Shown here piece by piece: positions 18,142-27,537 of a stretch of 64,000 nucleotides of DNA; position 1 is the first letter of the stretch; every line of letters begins with the position of its first letter. Source of the DNA: DATKPE01 sp035524335. Its GTDB lineage: Bacteria > Bacteroidota > Ignavibacteria > UBA10030 > SZUA-254. The position numbers were made by a program, and so were the translations under genes. The stretch spans positions 19,100 to 83,099 of the forward strand of contig DATKPE010000008.1 in assembly GCA_035524335.1 (NCBI GenBank), in the 5' to 3' direction. Under the pieces are notes generated by a model, which saw only the letters and a program-made list of their open reading frames with translations, ran no database searches and was not told where the DNA came from.

Positions 18142-18615
18142 TCAGTTCTCCAAATAAAACACCCGTCGAATCCATGGGCTCATCATATACGCGAGAAGCG
18201 AACCGCCAAGAGTAATTCCAAGCATGCCCTCGAAACTATGACCGAGAAACAATCGGATGAGGTCACCTGCGAGATTGCCTGCAATCAGGAGTGAGGCAAT
18301 AATCCATCCAGAGATTTTTTTCCGGAACCAAGCTATCGCCGTATAGGAGAAAACTACGGCGAGGGCCAGAAATGAAGCAACGATCGGCCAGCCGACATCG
18401 GCAAGTCGATCGTGTATACCCGGCCGAAGTGACCAGACCAATTCCGTCCAACGAGCCCCAGGCAGCATGAGCAGTATGGCCGCGAGGACTAACATGCACG
18501 TCCCGAAAACCAGAAATACTCCGATGAATCGCCACCCCATCGGGTGGGTAGGCAGTCTCTTGGCGGCACGCTCATTTTTCCCCGATAGCGGAGTGGTCTT
18601 AGGAATGGCTCGCAT
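18142..18615 (-). CDS. Small integral membrane protein, unknown
   Basis: 157 residues with about four hydrophobic helices (starting FIGVFLVFGTCMLVLAAI, PIVASFLALAVVFSYTAIAW, GWIIASLLIAGNLAGDLI, and a shorter GITLGGSLLAYMM). The N-terminus is basic and there is no signal peptide. I do not recognise a family. It lies 95 bp upstream of the ClC gene on the same strand and could be co-transcribed. A decayed two-HTH gene (18775-19107) lies further upstream. Confidence 0.55.
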   Translation of the reverse strand: MRAIPKTTPLSGKNERAAKRLPTHPMGWRFIGVFLVFGTCMLVLAAILLMLPGARWTELVWSLRPGIHDRLADVGWPIVASFLALAVVFSYTAIAWFRKKISGWIIASLLIAGNLAGDLIRLFLGHSFEGMLGITLGGSLLAYMMSPWIRRVFYLEN

Positions 18616-18774
18616 CTATCGCCTGTAAGATGTCTTCCATTTTATGCGTTTTAAGATACCGATTGCGAACGCAAAACTCAAAAAGTGTTCCGAGGGAAAC
18701 AGTCACCGACTGCATCCCCAGCGAGCGAAGAAGAGCTATTCTGCAGTTTCATCGGGTACTCGATGCACATCGAT

Positions 18775-19107
18775 ATCGAACGGGCTGGCGAGCGTTTTCC
18801 TTGTTTCCACCCTGCAAGTATCCCGGATCAATGCCCATTTTCCTCACGTTTACCCCATTTTGAAACCTCTACGGCTTGCTTTTTCTCGCCAAGGCTGGCT
18901 GCGTTGCTTCGGGACGGGGCGTATCCAGGAAAATGAGCGGTTTCGGCACTGGATATCACCACCCGGTCGTCTGGTCGTACTCCCGGTTGGATATGGTCGG
19001 GGTATCTACCCCTATCGCCTTTGCGACATCCTTCTGAAAGAGCTTGAGGTCGAAACGCTATTTCCGGAGGTGATCACCGATGGTTTGCAGGGTTTTGGAT
19101 ATGCCTT
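18775..19107 (-). pseudogene. Decayed two-HTH (XRE-type) regulator, copy E
   Basis: Read on the minus strand this stretch gives KTLQTIGDHLRK, a stop, RFDLKLFQKDVAKAIGVD, TPTISNREY, a stop, then PKPLIFLDTPRPEATQ and LARKSK, with the second HTH further eroded to IDPGYLQGGNKENA. This matches, in order, the two helix-turn-helix domains of the better preserved copies at 28980-29433 and 42991-43426. There are at least three internal stops and frame changes, so no protein is made. The rest of 18616-19294 shows no gene apart from the likely promoter of the small protein at 19295. Confidence 0.8.
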
Positions 19108-19294
19108 TTCCAAAGAACTTTTATTAGTCAGCATTTTTTGTCAAGTAGTGCTTGCCAAAATATTTGATTCAAACTGATAGAATGCCAATTTTTTACTTGA
19201 ATCTTATATCCTGGTTTCCTATATTTATAAGCTGAAATCATTATTTGCTAAATCTGTTCTTCAATTATCAAAGGGCAATACAAAGGTTGCTGAA

Positions 19295-19570
19295 ATGAGC
19301 AATCGCGCTGAAAAAATCTTAAAGGTGGGGATGGTTATATACTTAGCCATTCTGTTCTTGGTTTTTGTTCCCAGCCATCACCACGAAGATTACAAGGAAC
19401 ACAATGATTGCTTCGTCTGTACGATCACCCACCGGCCTGCTCAAGTCAGCGTTGCATTTGCACTTCCGATTGTCACCGTTTTCTTTATTACCAAGTTAGT
19501 TTTACCTTCTACAATTTTCATTTCCCAAACTCCTTCTTCGCTTCAATCCCGCGCTCCGCCTCACAGTTAA
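19295..19570 (+). CDS. Small His/Cys-rich membrane protein preceding a TonB receptor
   Basis: 91 residues. One N-terminal hydrophobic helix (about 11-27) is followed by an HHH triplet (28-30), an HNDCFVC segment with Cys39-x2-Cys42 and a further His, then a second hydrophobic segment (about 50-75). The layout resembles small DUF2946-type proteins found beside outer-membrane metal receptors. A metal-sensing or metal-carrying role is inferred from the ligands and the position. It is followed by the double palindrome at 19626-19661 and the TonB receptor at 19758. AAAGG lies upstream of the ATG. Confidence 0.6.
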   Translation: MSNRAEKILKVGMVIYLAILFLVFVPSHHHEDYKEHNDCFVCTITHRPAQVSVAFALPIVTVFFITKLVLPSTIFISQTPSSLQSRAPPHS

Positions 19571-19622
19571 GACCTTCCCGACATTACTCTAGTAAAAGTT
19601 AATCTCACACATGTCAATCGCA

Positions 19623-19661
19623 GTGTGAGATATATCTCAATGCAGTGTGAGATATATCTCA
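19623..19661. promoter_or_regulatory. Tandem palindromic operator upstream of a TonB receptor
   Basis: Two perfect palindromes TGAGATATATCTCA at 19626-19639 and 19648-19661 lie in a direct repeat with a 22-bp period, that is, two helical turns. Each is preceded by GCAGTG or CGCAGTG. A further half-site TCTCACAC at 19603-19610 faces GTGTGAGA at 19623-19630. The arrangement suggests cooperative binding of a dimeric repressor controlling the TonB receptor. The MntR/DtxR-like regulator at 27696 is one candidate. Confidence 0.75.
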
Positions 19662-19757
19662 TTTTGCATTGACCTATTGGTCAACCAATTCTTCTTGATT
19701 GCAATATAAACGGCTATTGCGATTAAGGTTATTACCTTCTTTTGTATAGGAGAAATA

Positions 19758-21923
19758 ATGAAACCGCTATTAATGGCACTTTGCTGCTTTATCGTGGCAC
19801 TGGCATGCCCGCAGATATTTGCTCAGAAAAACGATCAAATACCAGACTCGCTGACATCAACCAAAGCAGATTCAATGTCCCGGGTAAAGGAAAATATTCT
19901 AATTATAGGAAAGAAGCATAACGTAAATCGCATTGGCGCTTTATCTATTGCGATCCAGCCGACTACGGTAATTACACCAGAAGTGATATTTCTAAAGAAC
20001 GCCGATGATTTTACTCAGGCCGTCACAGGTGAACCCGGCGTTTCTGTCCTGACCGGATGCAGTTCGTGTGGTTTCAAACAAATTCAAATAAACGGGCTCG
20101 GCGCAAATCAGGTTACGATGCTTATGGATGGGCTGCCTGTTTATACACCGGTGACGAACTTCTACGGCGTAGATGCGCTGACGACGTCAGGAGTCACTTC
20201 CATTGACGTCGCTCGCGGTCCAGGTGCGTCACTTCTTGCGCCGGGCGCCATGGGCGGCACCATCGACGTTCGCTTCCAGGATCCCACGAAGAATTCCATC
20301 ACAGCAGACGCGGCTGTCGGCAACGATCAGTGGAACCATCTTTCGTTTGCAGCAACCGCCGTCGGTGATAGCGGCAGGCTCGGCCTTCTCGTGGCAGCCC
20401 ATCACTTTCTCCAGGGACCTTGGGATGCCAATGGCACCGGCCTTTCCCAATCTCCGTATATGAGGGACGAGAGCGCATTGATAAGGCTGAACGGTGTATT
20501 GGGAACGGACGAGAATCTGTCATGGAACGTGCGATACTCGCATAGCTATAACGAAGTTTTCGGTGCATCGACGACGAACGATCATCAAGGCGCAACGATC
20601 GGGCCTGCAGATACGCTTGCGACTCAAACGTTTGTTGGCGGGAATGTCAATAATCAGTTTATCGGAAACCCAATAGATATACTTGAATGGATCCAGACAA
20701 CCCGCGATGAAGGAGCAGTCGCGCTGACATGGGATGCATCCGACGCGAGTTTGTTGCAGTTACGCGCGGGTTTTGCCAGCCAATCGCAAAATTCCATGTA
20801 CGAGGGTGGTCAGGATTATGCCAATATCGACCATAACCTCGTGACGGATTTGCGTTGGCAAACAATAGCCGGAGACCACACCCTTACATTGGGCGGGGAT
20901 GTAAATACCGAGAGCATGAACTCGCAATCGGTGGTCTTTTACCAGCAACTTGGGATTACTCCGGATTCTTACAACAACTATTACGGAGGGGGTTACGTCC
21001 AAGACGTGTGGAATTTCGGACATGAGCGCGACCTGTCCGTCGCCGTGCGAGCGGATAGAATCTACGTGGATTGGGTCGACAAGCCTAACTCGGCAATAAA
21101 TAATTTCATCGTTGCACCGCGAGCGAGTTTCCGGTGGGAATTTACCGAAGGCCTTACGGCCCGCCTCTCTGCAGGTTTGGGCTGGCGCGCACCCCTCACC
21201 TTCTTTGAATTGGACCACGGACTCCTCAATGACGGGTTCGACATTGGCGTCACCGAGTTGGAAAAAGCAGAAGGAGCTGGAGGGTCGCTTTCATGGGAGA
21301 AAGGATCATGGACGTTTACCGCCTCCACGTATGCCACCACGGTAACCGGTCTGGAATACGTGGGCTCCAACCCGGACACAACGATACAAAGGCCGCTCTT
21401 GCTCAGCGATTCCACCAATATGTTCTTTCTTGATGAGGATTTTCAAGTCGATTGGTTCGTGAATCAATGGCTTGAGCTCGGAGCCGGCATCGCCCACCAG
21501 GATATTCCGGCCTCATTCAAAGCGGATGAGCTTGTGGCTGCGCAAGAAACCGAGGCAAATGGACATATCGGAATAACTTCGGAAGTCATTTCACTGTCCA
21601 GCGATGTGCAATGGATTGCATCCCGTGACCTGACCCCGTATGGTTACGGAGGCCATTACAACCAATTTGCCAACGGCGTTGCCAGCGGTCCTAAACTTAC
21701 AGTAGCTCCGAGTTATTTTGTCGTCAACGTAAAGGCGGTTCACAGTCTGAGTTCAATGGTGGACCTCTACGCAGGCGCGGAAAATCTGTTTAACTATACA
21801 CAAGCGGGCTCGGCGGGTGATGAGCCGCATTTTTTTGATAGTCAGGGTAATTTCAACACTTCGCACATTTGGGGCCCGTTGCGTGGCCGTCAAATGTATG
21901 CCGGGGTACGCATAAAGATATGA
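19758..21923 (+). CDS. TonB-dependent outer-membrane receptor (metal-type plug with CxxC)
   Basis: 721 residues. Signal peptide ends near Gln23. The plug domain (about 65-190) shows DFTQAVTGEPGVSVLTG, Cys101-x2-Cys104, INGLGANQVTMLMDG and the VARGPGASLLAPGAMGGTIDV signature. The 22-strand barrel ends with LRGRQMYAGVRIKI. A CxxC pair in the plug is unusual for siderophore receptors and is shared by receptors placed near copper or other thiophilic metal genes, so a metal or metallophore substrate is inferred. It is preceded by a His/Cys-rich small protein and a double palindrome, and followed by a terminator and its own exbB-exbD-tonB set. Confidence 0.9.
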   Translation: MKPLLMALCCFIVALACPQIFAQKNDQIPDSLTSTKADSMSRVKENILIIGKKHNVNRIGALSIAIQPTTVITPEVIFLKNADDFTQAVTGEPGVSVLTGCSSCGFKQIQINGLGANQVTMLMDGLPVYTPVTNFYGVDALTTSGVTSIDVARGPGASLLAPGAMGGTIDVRFQDPTKNSITADAAVGNDQWNHLSFAATAVGDSGRLGLLVAAHHFLQGPWDANGTGLSQSPYMRDESALIRLNGVLGTDENLSWNVRYSHSYNEVFGASTTNDHQGATIGPADTLATQTFVGGNVNNQFIGNPIDILEWIQTTRDEGAVALTWDASDASLLQLRAGFASQSQNSMYEGGQDYANIDHNLVTDLRWQTIAGDHTLTLGGDVNTESMNSQSVVFYQQLGITPDSYNNYYGGGYVQDVWNFGHERDLSVAVRADRIYVDWVDKPNSAINNFIVAPRASFRWEFTEGLTARLSAGLGWRAPLTFFELDHGLLNDGFDIGVTELEKAEGAGGSLSWEKGSWTFTASTYATTVTGLEYVGSNPDTTIQRPLLLSDSTNMFFLDEDFQVDWFVNQWLELGAGIAHQDIPASFKADELVAAQETEANGHIGITSEVISLSSDVQWIASRDLTPYGYGGHYNQFANGVASGPKLTVAPSYFVVNVKAVHSLSSMVDLYAGAENLFNYTQAGSAGDEPHFFDSQGNFNTSHIWGPLRGRQMYAGVRIKI

Positions 21924-21929
21924 CATGGG

Positions 21930-21976
21930 CCTACATACAGGTCTCATCATAAAACCTGTATGTAGGAAATTTTTTT
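21930..21976 (+). terminator. Strong hairpin terminator between TonB receptor and exbB
   Basis: Perfect 13-bp stem CCTACATACAGGT (21930-21942) / ACCTGTATGTAGG (21954-21966) with an 11-nt loop, followed by AAATTTTTTT. It lies 7 bp after the receptor stop codon and 17-26 bp before the exbB start, so it probably lowers read-through and sets more receptor than energiser. Confidence 0.85.
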
Positions 21977-21992
21977 ATGATAAAAGGATTCT

Positions 21993-22640
21993 ATGGACCA
22001 TTTAATCGATAGTATCACACCTGCTCTGTTATTGCTGGAAGAAACAATCTTCGGCATGTTGATTGTTTTGGAAGTAGCTGTTCTGGCAATATTTGTTTGG
22101 CGTTTACGCTCCATTTCACAAGCGAAGGGGGATACAACCAAATGGATCAAGATCTTGACGCAAAACATGAAGCAAAGCGGCCTTGGAATTACCGATGTAG
22201 ACAGCCAGGACGTCAAAACCGTGCCGGGCCGTGCTGTGAAAACAGCGTTGGAAAATTGGGGACTCGCCCCTGAAGCATTGGAAAAAGTATTTGACGCGCA
22301 GGAATCGATAGAGAAAAGAGGATTGGAGGCGGGACTTTCTTTCCTGGGCACTGTAGGTGCAAACGCTCCATTCCTGGGCCTGACAGGTACTGTGATTGGG
22401 ATTCTCGTTGCGTTTGATCGCTTTGCAGCATCGGCTGGAAAAGGTAGCACGGAAGTCATGGTTGCAATATCCCAGGCTTTGGTCGCGACCGCCATCGGGC
22501 TTCTGGTGGCCATTCCCGCAGTGGTCTTTTACAACATTTTACGTAGCCGCAGCAAAATGATTTTGGAGGAGTCAAGGGAAATTCAATCGCTCATCCTCGC
22601 AAGAACGCTACACACCACTTTTACGCATCCGGAGGCATAA
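21993..22640 (+). CDS. exbB: ExbB/TolQ-type proton channel subunit
   Basis: 215 residues with three membrane helices: about 10-37, then a pair around 118-140 (starting SFLGTVGANAPFLGLTGTV) and 152-178 (starting ISQALVATAIGLLVAIPAVV). The PFLGLTGTVIGI and ALVATAIGLLVAIPA motifs are diagnostic of the MotA/TolQ/ExbB family. With ExbD and TonB it forms the inner-membrane motor that powers outer-membrane receptors. It is followed by exbD after one base and by tonB, clearly an operon. AAAGGA precedes the ATG. Confidence 0.94.
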   Translation: MDHLIDSITPALLLLEETIFGMLIVLEVAVLAIFVWRLRSISQAKGDTTKWIKILTQNMKQSGLGITDVDSQDVKTVPGRAVKTALENWGLAPEALEKVFDAQESIEKRGLEAGLSFLGTVGANAPFLGLTGTVIGILVAFDRFAASAGKGSTEVMVAISQALVATAIGLLVAIPAVVFYNILRSRSKMILEESREIQSLILARTLHTTFTHPEA

Positions 22641-22641
22641 C

Positions 22642-23055
22642 ATGGCAGGATCGGTACGCCACGATGATCAGGAGATAATGACCAGTATTAACATCACGCC
22701 ACTGGTAGATATTTTTCTCGTTTTATTAATTATTTTCATGATTACCAGCACTGTACTTGATCGGGAAGAGATAAAAATCAATCTGCCTAAAGCTGCACAT
22801 GCAGGAACAGAGGCACCGAAAGCGTCAGGATTAGTAATGGATAAAGACAAGAACCTGTTCCTCGATGGCGTACCGTCGGATTCTGCATCGATCGTGGCCC
22901 AACTTCAAAATGCCGTCATAAAAGACCCGGATCATCAGGTTCTCATTGCAGCAGATCAGGATTTGGTTTACCGCGAGATTGTTCGATTGATCGATATCGT
23001 GCGTGGAGCGGGAATTACAAAATATGCGCTGAAAGTTGTCAGGAATCGTTCATGA
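22642..23055 (+). CDS. exbD: ExbD/TolR-type biopolymer transport protein
   Basis: 137 residues. A single N-terminal membrane helix holds the essential proton-carrying Asp23 in PLVDIFLVLLIIFM. The periplasmic domain ends DIVRGAGITKYALKV, as in the family. Its stop overlaps the tonB start (23052-23055), indicating translational coupling. Partner of ExbB and TonB encoded on either side. Confidence 0.95.
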   Translation: MAGSVRHDDQEIMTSINITPLVDIFLVLLIIFMITSTVLDREEIKINLPKAAHAGTEAPKASGLVMDKDKNLFLDGVPSDSASIVAQLQNAVIKDPDHQVLIAADQDLVYREIVRLIDIVRGAGITKYALKVVRNRS

Positions 23056-23786
23056 ACGGGATTATGCTTCATTCAAAACGTGAGCGGCCGCGCATGTTTT
23101 CCAGGATGAACGAAACTATTCATCTGAACGTGCCGCCTAAAAATATTTTTAGAAAAATCAACCTGCTGCTTGCTTTAGCGTTCATTTTCATCATAGCAAC
23201 GATTTTTCATTTTGGAGGTGAGGCATTACCTTCTGCCGCTAACGAACAAGATGTGGTGCAGATCGTTCAGGTAACGACGCCACCTGTGGTTCAACAAGTA
23301 AAGCTGGATCCCAAACCTTCTCTTCCCAAGCCGGACCCTGACCAACCCGCTCCAACTGCCCCAGCAAAAGGTGCGCCGCCACCGCCTGTTTTTGGTCTTC
23401 CTGAAGATGCCACAAGTCCGGCGGGAGATATGGCCGTTGCCACCGGCAACACATTAATGAAACAAGCTGACTCCGTGGTGCAAACGGCACCTCCTCCCTT
23501 ACAGGCAGCTCCGGTACAGCTGGACAAGCAACCAGCAGTGTTAAATCAGGTTATCCCTGAATATCCTTCATGGGCTGAAGAGCAAGGTGTTACGGCAACC
23601 GTTCAATTACAGGTAACCATTGACACACAGGGTCAAGTACAAAGTGTTTCAATCGTTAGATCTGGAGGAAATGATTTTACGCGTAACGCGATCAAGGCAG
23701 TAAAAGCAACGAAGTTTCAGCCTTATATAAAAAATGGTGTTGCGCTTCCAGCACAATTTCTTTTCACGTACAACTTTATACTTTAA
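23052..23786 (+). CDS. tonB: TonB energy-transducing protein
   Basis: 244 residues. One N-terminal membrane helix (about 36-55) lacks the usual very short cytoplasmic tail, since about 35 residues precede it; an internal ATG would shorten this. A Pro/Lys-rich spacer (about 75-115, PKPSLPKPDPDQPAP) spans the periplasm. The C-terminal TonB domain has the YPxWAxxxGxxxxV pattern (EYPSWAEEQGVTATV), SVSIVRSGG, and the ending FLFTYNFIL. It is the last gene of the exbBD-tonB operon and dedicated by position to the receptor at 19758. Confidence 0.94.
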   Translation: MNGIMLHSKRERPRMFSRMNETIHLNVPPKNIFRKINLLLALAFIFIIATIFHFGGEALPSAANEQDVVQIVQVTTPPVVQQVKLDPKPSLPKPDPDQPAPTAPAKGAPPPPVFGLPEDATSPAGDMAVATGNTLMKQADSVVQTAPPPLQAAPVQLDKQPAVLNQVIPEYPSWAEEQGVTATVQLQVTIDTQGQVQSVSIVRSGGNDFTRNAIKAVKATKFQPYIKNGVALPAQFLFTYNFIL

Positions 23787-24507
23787 CATATTGAAGCGGA
23801 TACTGAGTGATTTTCACGAGTATTCCGATTAAATCAGTCATCATCCTTTGTATAGTGAATGGGAGCGGTGTTATGCCATGTCATAATTCAGCTGGAATGA
23901 GATGTAACCGCCTCTTGAGTATTCGAATGATCGATGTAAAAAACCATAACGCCTGATGGTTGTGTCAATGTGATTTCGGAAAAACAACAATCGTTAAAGC
24001 TTGTAACCTTAAACCTGGGAATACATAAAGCAGTGGCTGTTTGCGGGAAGAAATGTTACCTCATGGAATCCATCGGCGAGAATAATTGTTGAAATCCATC
24101 GGACAAAACAGTTATTTGCGGGGCACTCTTGAGGAAGCTAAGCTATACGGCAGAAACTTTTGGGGAACCATGTAAACACAGACATTGTTTCGTCAAAATC
24201 CGGTCTCTGAACGAGAGGTTGCACCCTCGATGTGATATCGGTTGCCATTGAATTCAGGTGCCTGGCGCTTTCGCTTCGGCAATGAAGAACGCGGAATAAT
24301 CGAATGCGACAGTGCTTACATAAGAATTATCGTAAAGTGTTTTTCACCGTGGCAATAAATAACCAGAAAGTCTGATTAATCCCGTCTCCGAGATTTCACA
24401 TGATAAGCATCATCTCTCCCACATGCCTCACAGCTTGGAGGTGGAATCTATTTATAGTTTTTCCTTTATTTCTTGAAAACATAAAAGTTAAATAAATCCA
24501 TTTTATC
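23787..24507. other. 721-bp stretch without a recognisable gene
   Basis: No open frame with a recognisable product is present on either strand. Short open pieces occur (for example near 23970-24090 and 24097-24250 on the plus strand) that look like the remains of a protein-coding gene broken by stops. I could not assign a family; a dead transposase is one possibility. The left end must contain the tonB transcript end. Confidence 0.5.
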
Positions 24508-25053
24508 CTACGGCCAGCCGACAAGAAGTCCTGCACTTATACCAAGAGATCGCTCTGCTCCCCTTTCGAACAGGTAGCCATAACTTGGCTCCAAATACCA
24601 ACCGATGTTGTTGGCAGGCCAAAACATGAAGTCGAGAACCGCCTCAACACCCAAGGAAGTACTATGCTCTCCTGCATCGAATTTCCTAACCACGTCGGGG
24701 CCGGCACCAATCATGAACTCGGCCGTTGAGGAAAAGCTGTATGGTTTCTTGAATAGGAGATCCGTCTCAAGTTCGGTCTCGCCGGAAGTGGCCAGCACCG
24801 TCACGCCAAATTCAAGCTCAAGCCAGTGCTCGATCGGCGTCTTCTCGATGGCCAGCGTAGCACCAAAGTTTGATGAGCTTCCACGAAGATCCATTTCACC
24901 TGCGCCTCCGACTTCGATAACAGCGGAGCGATCCACTTCAGAACTATCTTGACCGAATGCGTGGCTCAGACAGACTTCGAAGAGGCAGAAGAACGCAAGC
25001 GCCTGTAGTGTGATTGCCTTCACCACCTCCCAGTTGAATTTTTTATTGTGCAA
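24508..25053 (-). CDS. Outer-membrane barrel-type protein downstream of a TonB receptor
   Basis: 181 residues with a signal peptide (about 1-34, ending SHAFGQ). The mature part has barrel-like alternation and the segments HWLELEFGVTVL, FMIGAGPDVVRKFD, EAVLDFMFWPANNIGWYLEPSYGYLF and a Gly-rich last strand (LGISAGLLVGWP). I do not know a named family. Proteins with a DFMFWP-x-NxGWYLEPSY pattern look like small barrels of unknown role. The gene is 29 bp downstream of the 810-aa TonB receptor on the same strand, so the two are probably co-transcribed. Confidence 0.6.
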   Translation of the reverse strand: MHNKKFNWEVVKAITLQALAFFCLFEVCLSHAFGQDSSEVDRSAVIEVGGAGEMDLRGSSSNFGATLAIEKTPIEHWLELEFGVTVLATSGETELETDLLFKKPYSFSSTAEFMIGAGPDVVRKFDAGEHSTSLGVEAVLDFMFWPANNIGWYLEPSYGYLFERGAERSLGISAGLLVGWP

Positions 25054-25082
25054 CTGTTACTCCTTTCAGTCTGGCAGAGATT

Positions 25083-27515
25083 TCATATATGCACAGCAAT
25101 CATGAAGACGACATTGCGAGGTTCTTCCCAGCTCGCTCCGGTCGTGTAGGCACCTTTGACAAGATGAAGGTGATCCAATAAATTGGCAGCGTATATGGAC
25201 GGTTCGAAAGTATCCCCGCCGGAGAGGTGAAACATATGGCCTGCACTGCAATTAAGAATCCAATACGGAGCCGTATGCGCTGACTGATTGAAATCAAACA
25301 ACCCTGTTTTATAGACAGAAACATCTTCCGGGTGGCCGTTAGAAAGTCCCGATCCGTACGTCCCTTCGAGATTGATGAACCAATCCTGCGGCTGGTAGTT
25401 GACGACGGCAACAATCGAAAGTCTCTGATCGTGATCAAGGTCGGTTGCAGATCCGTCGGTACTCGGCTTCAAGAATCCCCCGGTGAGAGGACCTGAACCA
25501 ATAGCATGAATGATCGAACTGTTCAGGTGGCCCGAGAATGGGGTCGCCGGATCGCTATAGGAAAGTGAATATTCGATCCCGGTTGTCTTCACAGTGGCAA
25601 TATTGAACGGAGTTTTGATTGCCGTGTTGCCGATTTGCGCGTCATCCGTAAATGGACTGGAATATTTAAAGAAGGCCGCCGTTTTTAAGCGCAGACTAAA
25701 TGGGAAACTGTGGGTGTAGACCGCCTCATAGTAAGAGTCGCGCTCGGGAAATGTGGCGGTGACTGATTTACTTACATTCTGTGCTATCGATCTCAGTGCT
25801 TCAATATTTGCCGGCATGAAAAGTCTGCCGTAATACAGGTACGCTGAATTATTTTCGTCGATGAGGAAATTCCATCGGATGCGCGGGCTAACCTGATTCT
25901 GCAGCGGAACGTCCGGAGCGATATGTTGATCATAGCGCGCACCCACATCAAACGAGGCCCAGTCCAGAAGACGCCATTCGGTTTCTGCAAATATGCCAAA
26001 ATCTGAGCCGGCAAAGTTCGTGAAGATCGACGGTCCGGGGTTTTGCAGAGAATCCCGCGATGTGAAATTCTCGGCGCCATGTGTGCTGCTGAAAGTATAT
26101 CCAACCTTATACATAAACTGGTGAGAAATCCTTTGGTCAAACGTCGAACGGATACCCAGCGTGGTGAAGCTCCTGTCCTCGCAGAGATTATACTCCGCGC
26201 TGTCTCCGGTAAACTGGAAGTTCGGCGGATCAATATCGCCGGGAGTATAGGTCAGGCCCCCTTCGCGGGCGTACGCTCCGAGGAACAGATTTTCCTCTCG
26301 TTCGATTTGGGAGTTCAGTATATGAAAGTAAGAAACTGACTGAAGTGCATTGGTGGTTGCCTGCAGATCGGAGGCAATTTGCACTGTGGGGTCGTAAGGA
26401 ATTTGTGTGGAGGTTCTTCCAAAACTCAGATTCGCCGTTATATAATCGATGTCGCTCACGATATCATCGAACTTGCCGTAGAGAAAATAATCGAACCCGT
26501 GGTCGTGGAACAGATTTGGCACGGGGGTGTCTATGCGACGATCCGTCTCCTGCCGTGTCCCTGAGATGTAGAAACCGAGCTTGCCGATATGATCGCTCAT
26601 CGACAAGGCCTCGCCGTCGGATGTGAGCGCCCGGAAAGGGCCAACCCGGCCGCCGAGTGTGTCACCGGCGACGACCGACGATGGACCGGATGAAACTTCT
26701 GCTCCCGGCGAGAACGCTCTGGTGCCGTTAAACACGAGATAACTGCCGATATATGTTGAGGCATCGAGATGAAATGATCCTGTCGGAACACGGTTGTTCA
26801 GATCGATAACCGCGGACATCTGCCCGCCATATTCGGCAGGGAAACCTCCGGTAATAAACGTTGCGCGGTCGATGACTTTGGGATCGACGACTTCATTTAA
26901 GCCTCCAAACACGCCGAGAGGAACAGGAATGCCATCGATGTAATATGTGAATTCTCCGTGCGACCCCCGGATATGAACCTCGCTGGTCGGCGCCCGTGCT
27001 GCCCCCGTGAGGTTCTCCTGAATCAGGTTCGTCATTTGAGCCGTCGGTGGCGGATGATAGGTTTCCGACTCGAATGTTTGATTGCCGGTATTCATGTCGA
27101 TGTTCGAAACACCCAGATCTCTCTCACCAATAATATCAACTCCCCGCTGTTCTCGTTTTTGTATATGAAGGTCAATTCTGAAGGACGTGTGCGACTCATC
27201 GACCCGGATTGAATCCCTGAATATCCTGTAGCCAACAAACCATGCAGTAACAGTGTACGAACCGGGTGTGATATGATGGAGACGAGCCTGCCCTTCCGCG
27301 TTGGTCGCTTCCTCGGCAATCAATTTGCCGTTACGCTGCAAGGCTATTCTTGCAAGTTCAATCGGAATATTCTCATCCGCATCATAAACCGTAAATTTGA
27401 TCTCTCTGCCCTGCTGCCCATCAGCCGAAAGGTTGCCGGATCCAGCGCGGGCCAGGTTGCCACGTATGACGGACGAAGCACCCATCGCAAGAACAACGAG
27501 GAATACACGAATCAT
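25083..27515 (-). CDS. TonB-dependent receptor with N-terminal carboxypeptidase-like domain
   Basis: 810 residues. Signal peptide (about 1-24). An immunoglobulin-like CarboxypepD_reg domain (about 38-120) includes EGQARLHHITPGSYTVTAWF and GYRIFRDSIRV, then comes a plug (about 140-270) with VHIRGSHGEFTYYIDGIPVPLG and GGFPAEYGGQMSAVIDL. The long barrel ends EEPRNVVFMIAVHI. The N-terminal extension is typical of Bacteroidota CarO/SusC-like receptors. It is divergent from the MntR/DtxR-type regulator (27696) across a 180-bp region with an AT-rich palindrome, so a metal-repressed receptor is inferred. It is followed by a small barrel gene. Confidence 0.9.
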   Translation of the reverse strand: MIRVFLVVLAMGASSVIRGNLARAGSGNLSADGQQGREIKFTVYDADENIPIELARIALQRNGKLIAEEATNAEGQARLHHITPGSYTVTAWFVGYRIFRDSIRVDESHTSFRIDLHIQKREQRGVDIIGERDLGVSNIDMNTGNQTFESETYHPPPTAQMTNLIQENLTGAARAPTSEVHIRGSHGEFTYYIDGIPVPLGVFGGLNEVVDPKVIDRATFITGGFPAEYGGQMSAVIDLNNRVPTGSFHLDASTYIGSYLVFNGTRAFSPGAEVSSGPSSVVAGDTLGGRVGPFRALTSDGEALSMSDHIGKLGFYISGTRQETDRRIDTPVPNLFHDHGFDYFLYGKFDDIVSDIDYITANLSFGRTSTQIPYDPTVQIASDLQATTNALQSVSYFHILNSQIEREENLFLGAYAREGGLTYTPGDIDPPNFQFTGDSAEYNLCEDRSFTTLGIRSTFDQRISHQFMYKVGYTFSSTHGAENFTSRDSLQNPGPSIFTNFAGSDFGIFAETEWRLLDWASFDVGARYDQHIAPDVPLQNQVSPRIRWNFLIDENNSAYLYYGRLFMPANIEALRSIAQNVSKSVTATFPERDSYYEAVYTHSFPFSLRLKTAAFFKYSSPFTDDAQIGNTAIKTPFNIATVKTTGIEYSLSYSDPATPFSGHLNSSIIHAIGSGPLTGGFLKPSTDGSATDLDHDQRLSIVAVVNYQPQDWFINLEGTYGSGLSNGHPEDVSVYKTGLFDFNQSAHTAPYWILNCSAGHMFHLSGGDTFEPSIYAANLLDHLHLVKGAYTTGASWEEPRNVVFMIAVHI

Positions 27516-27537
27516 GTTAATATCAATAGCGTTATGC

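Noticed and set aside
23787..24507. IS110-like transposase remnant
   Set aside because: A few open pieces looked suggestive, but no DEDD-type motif or terminal repeat could be identified.
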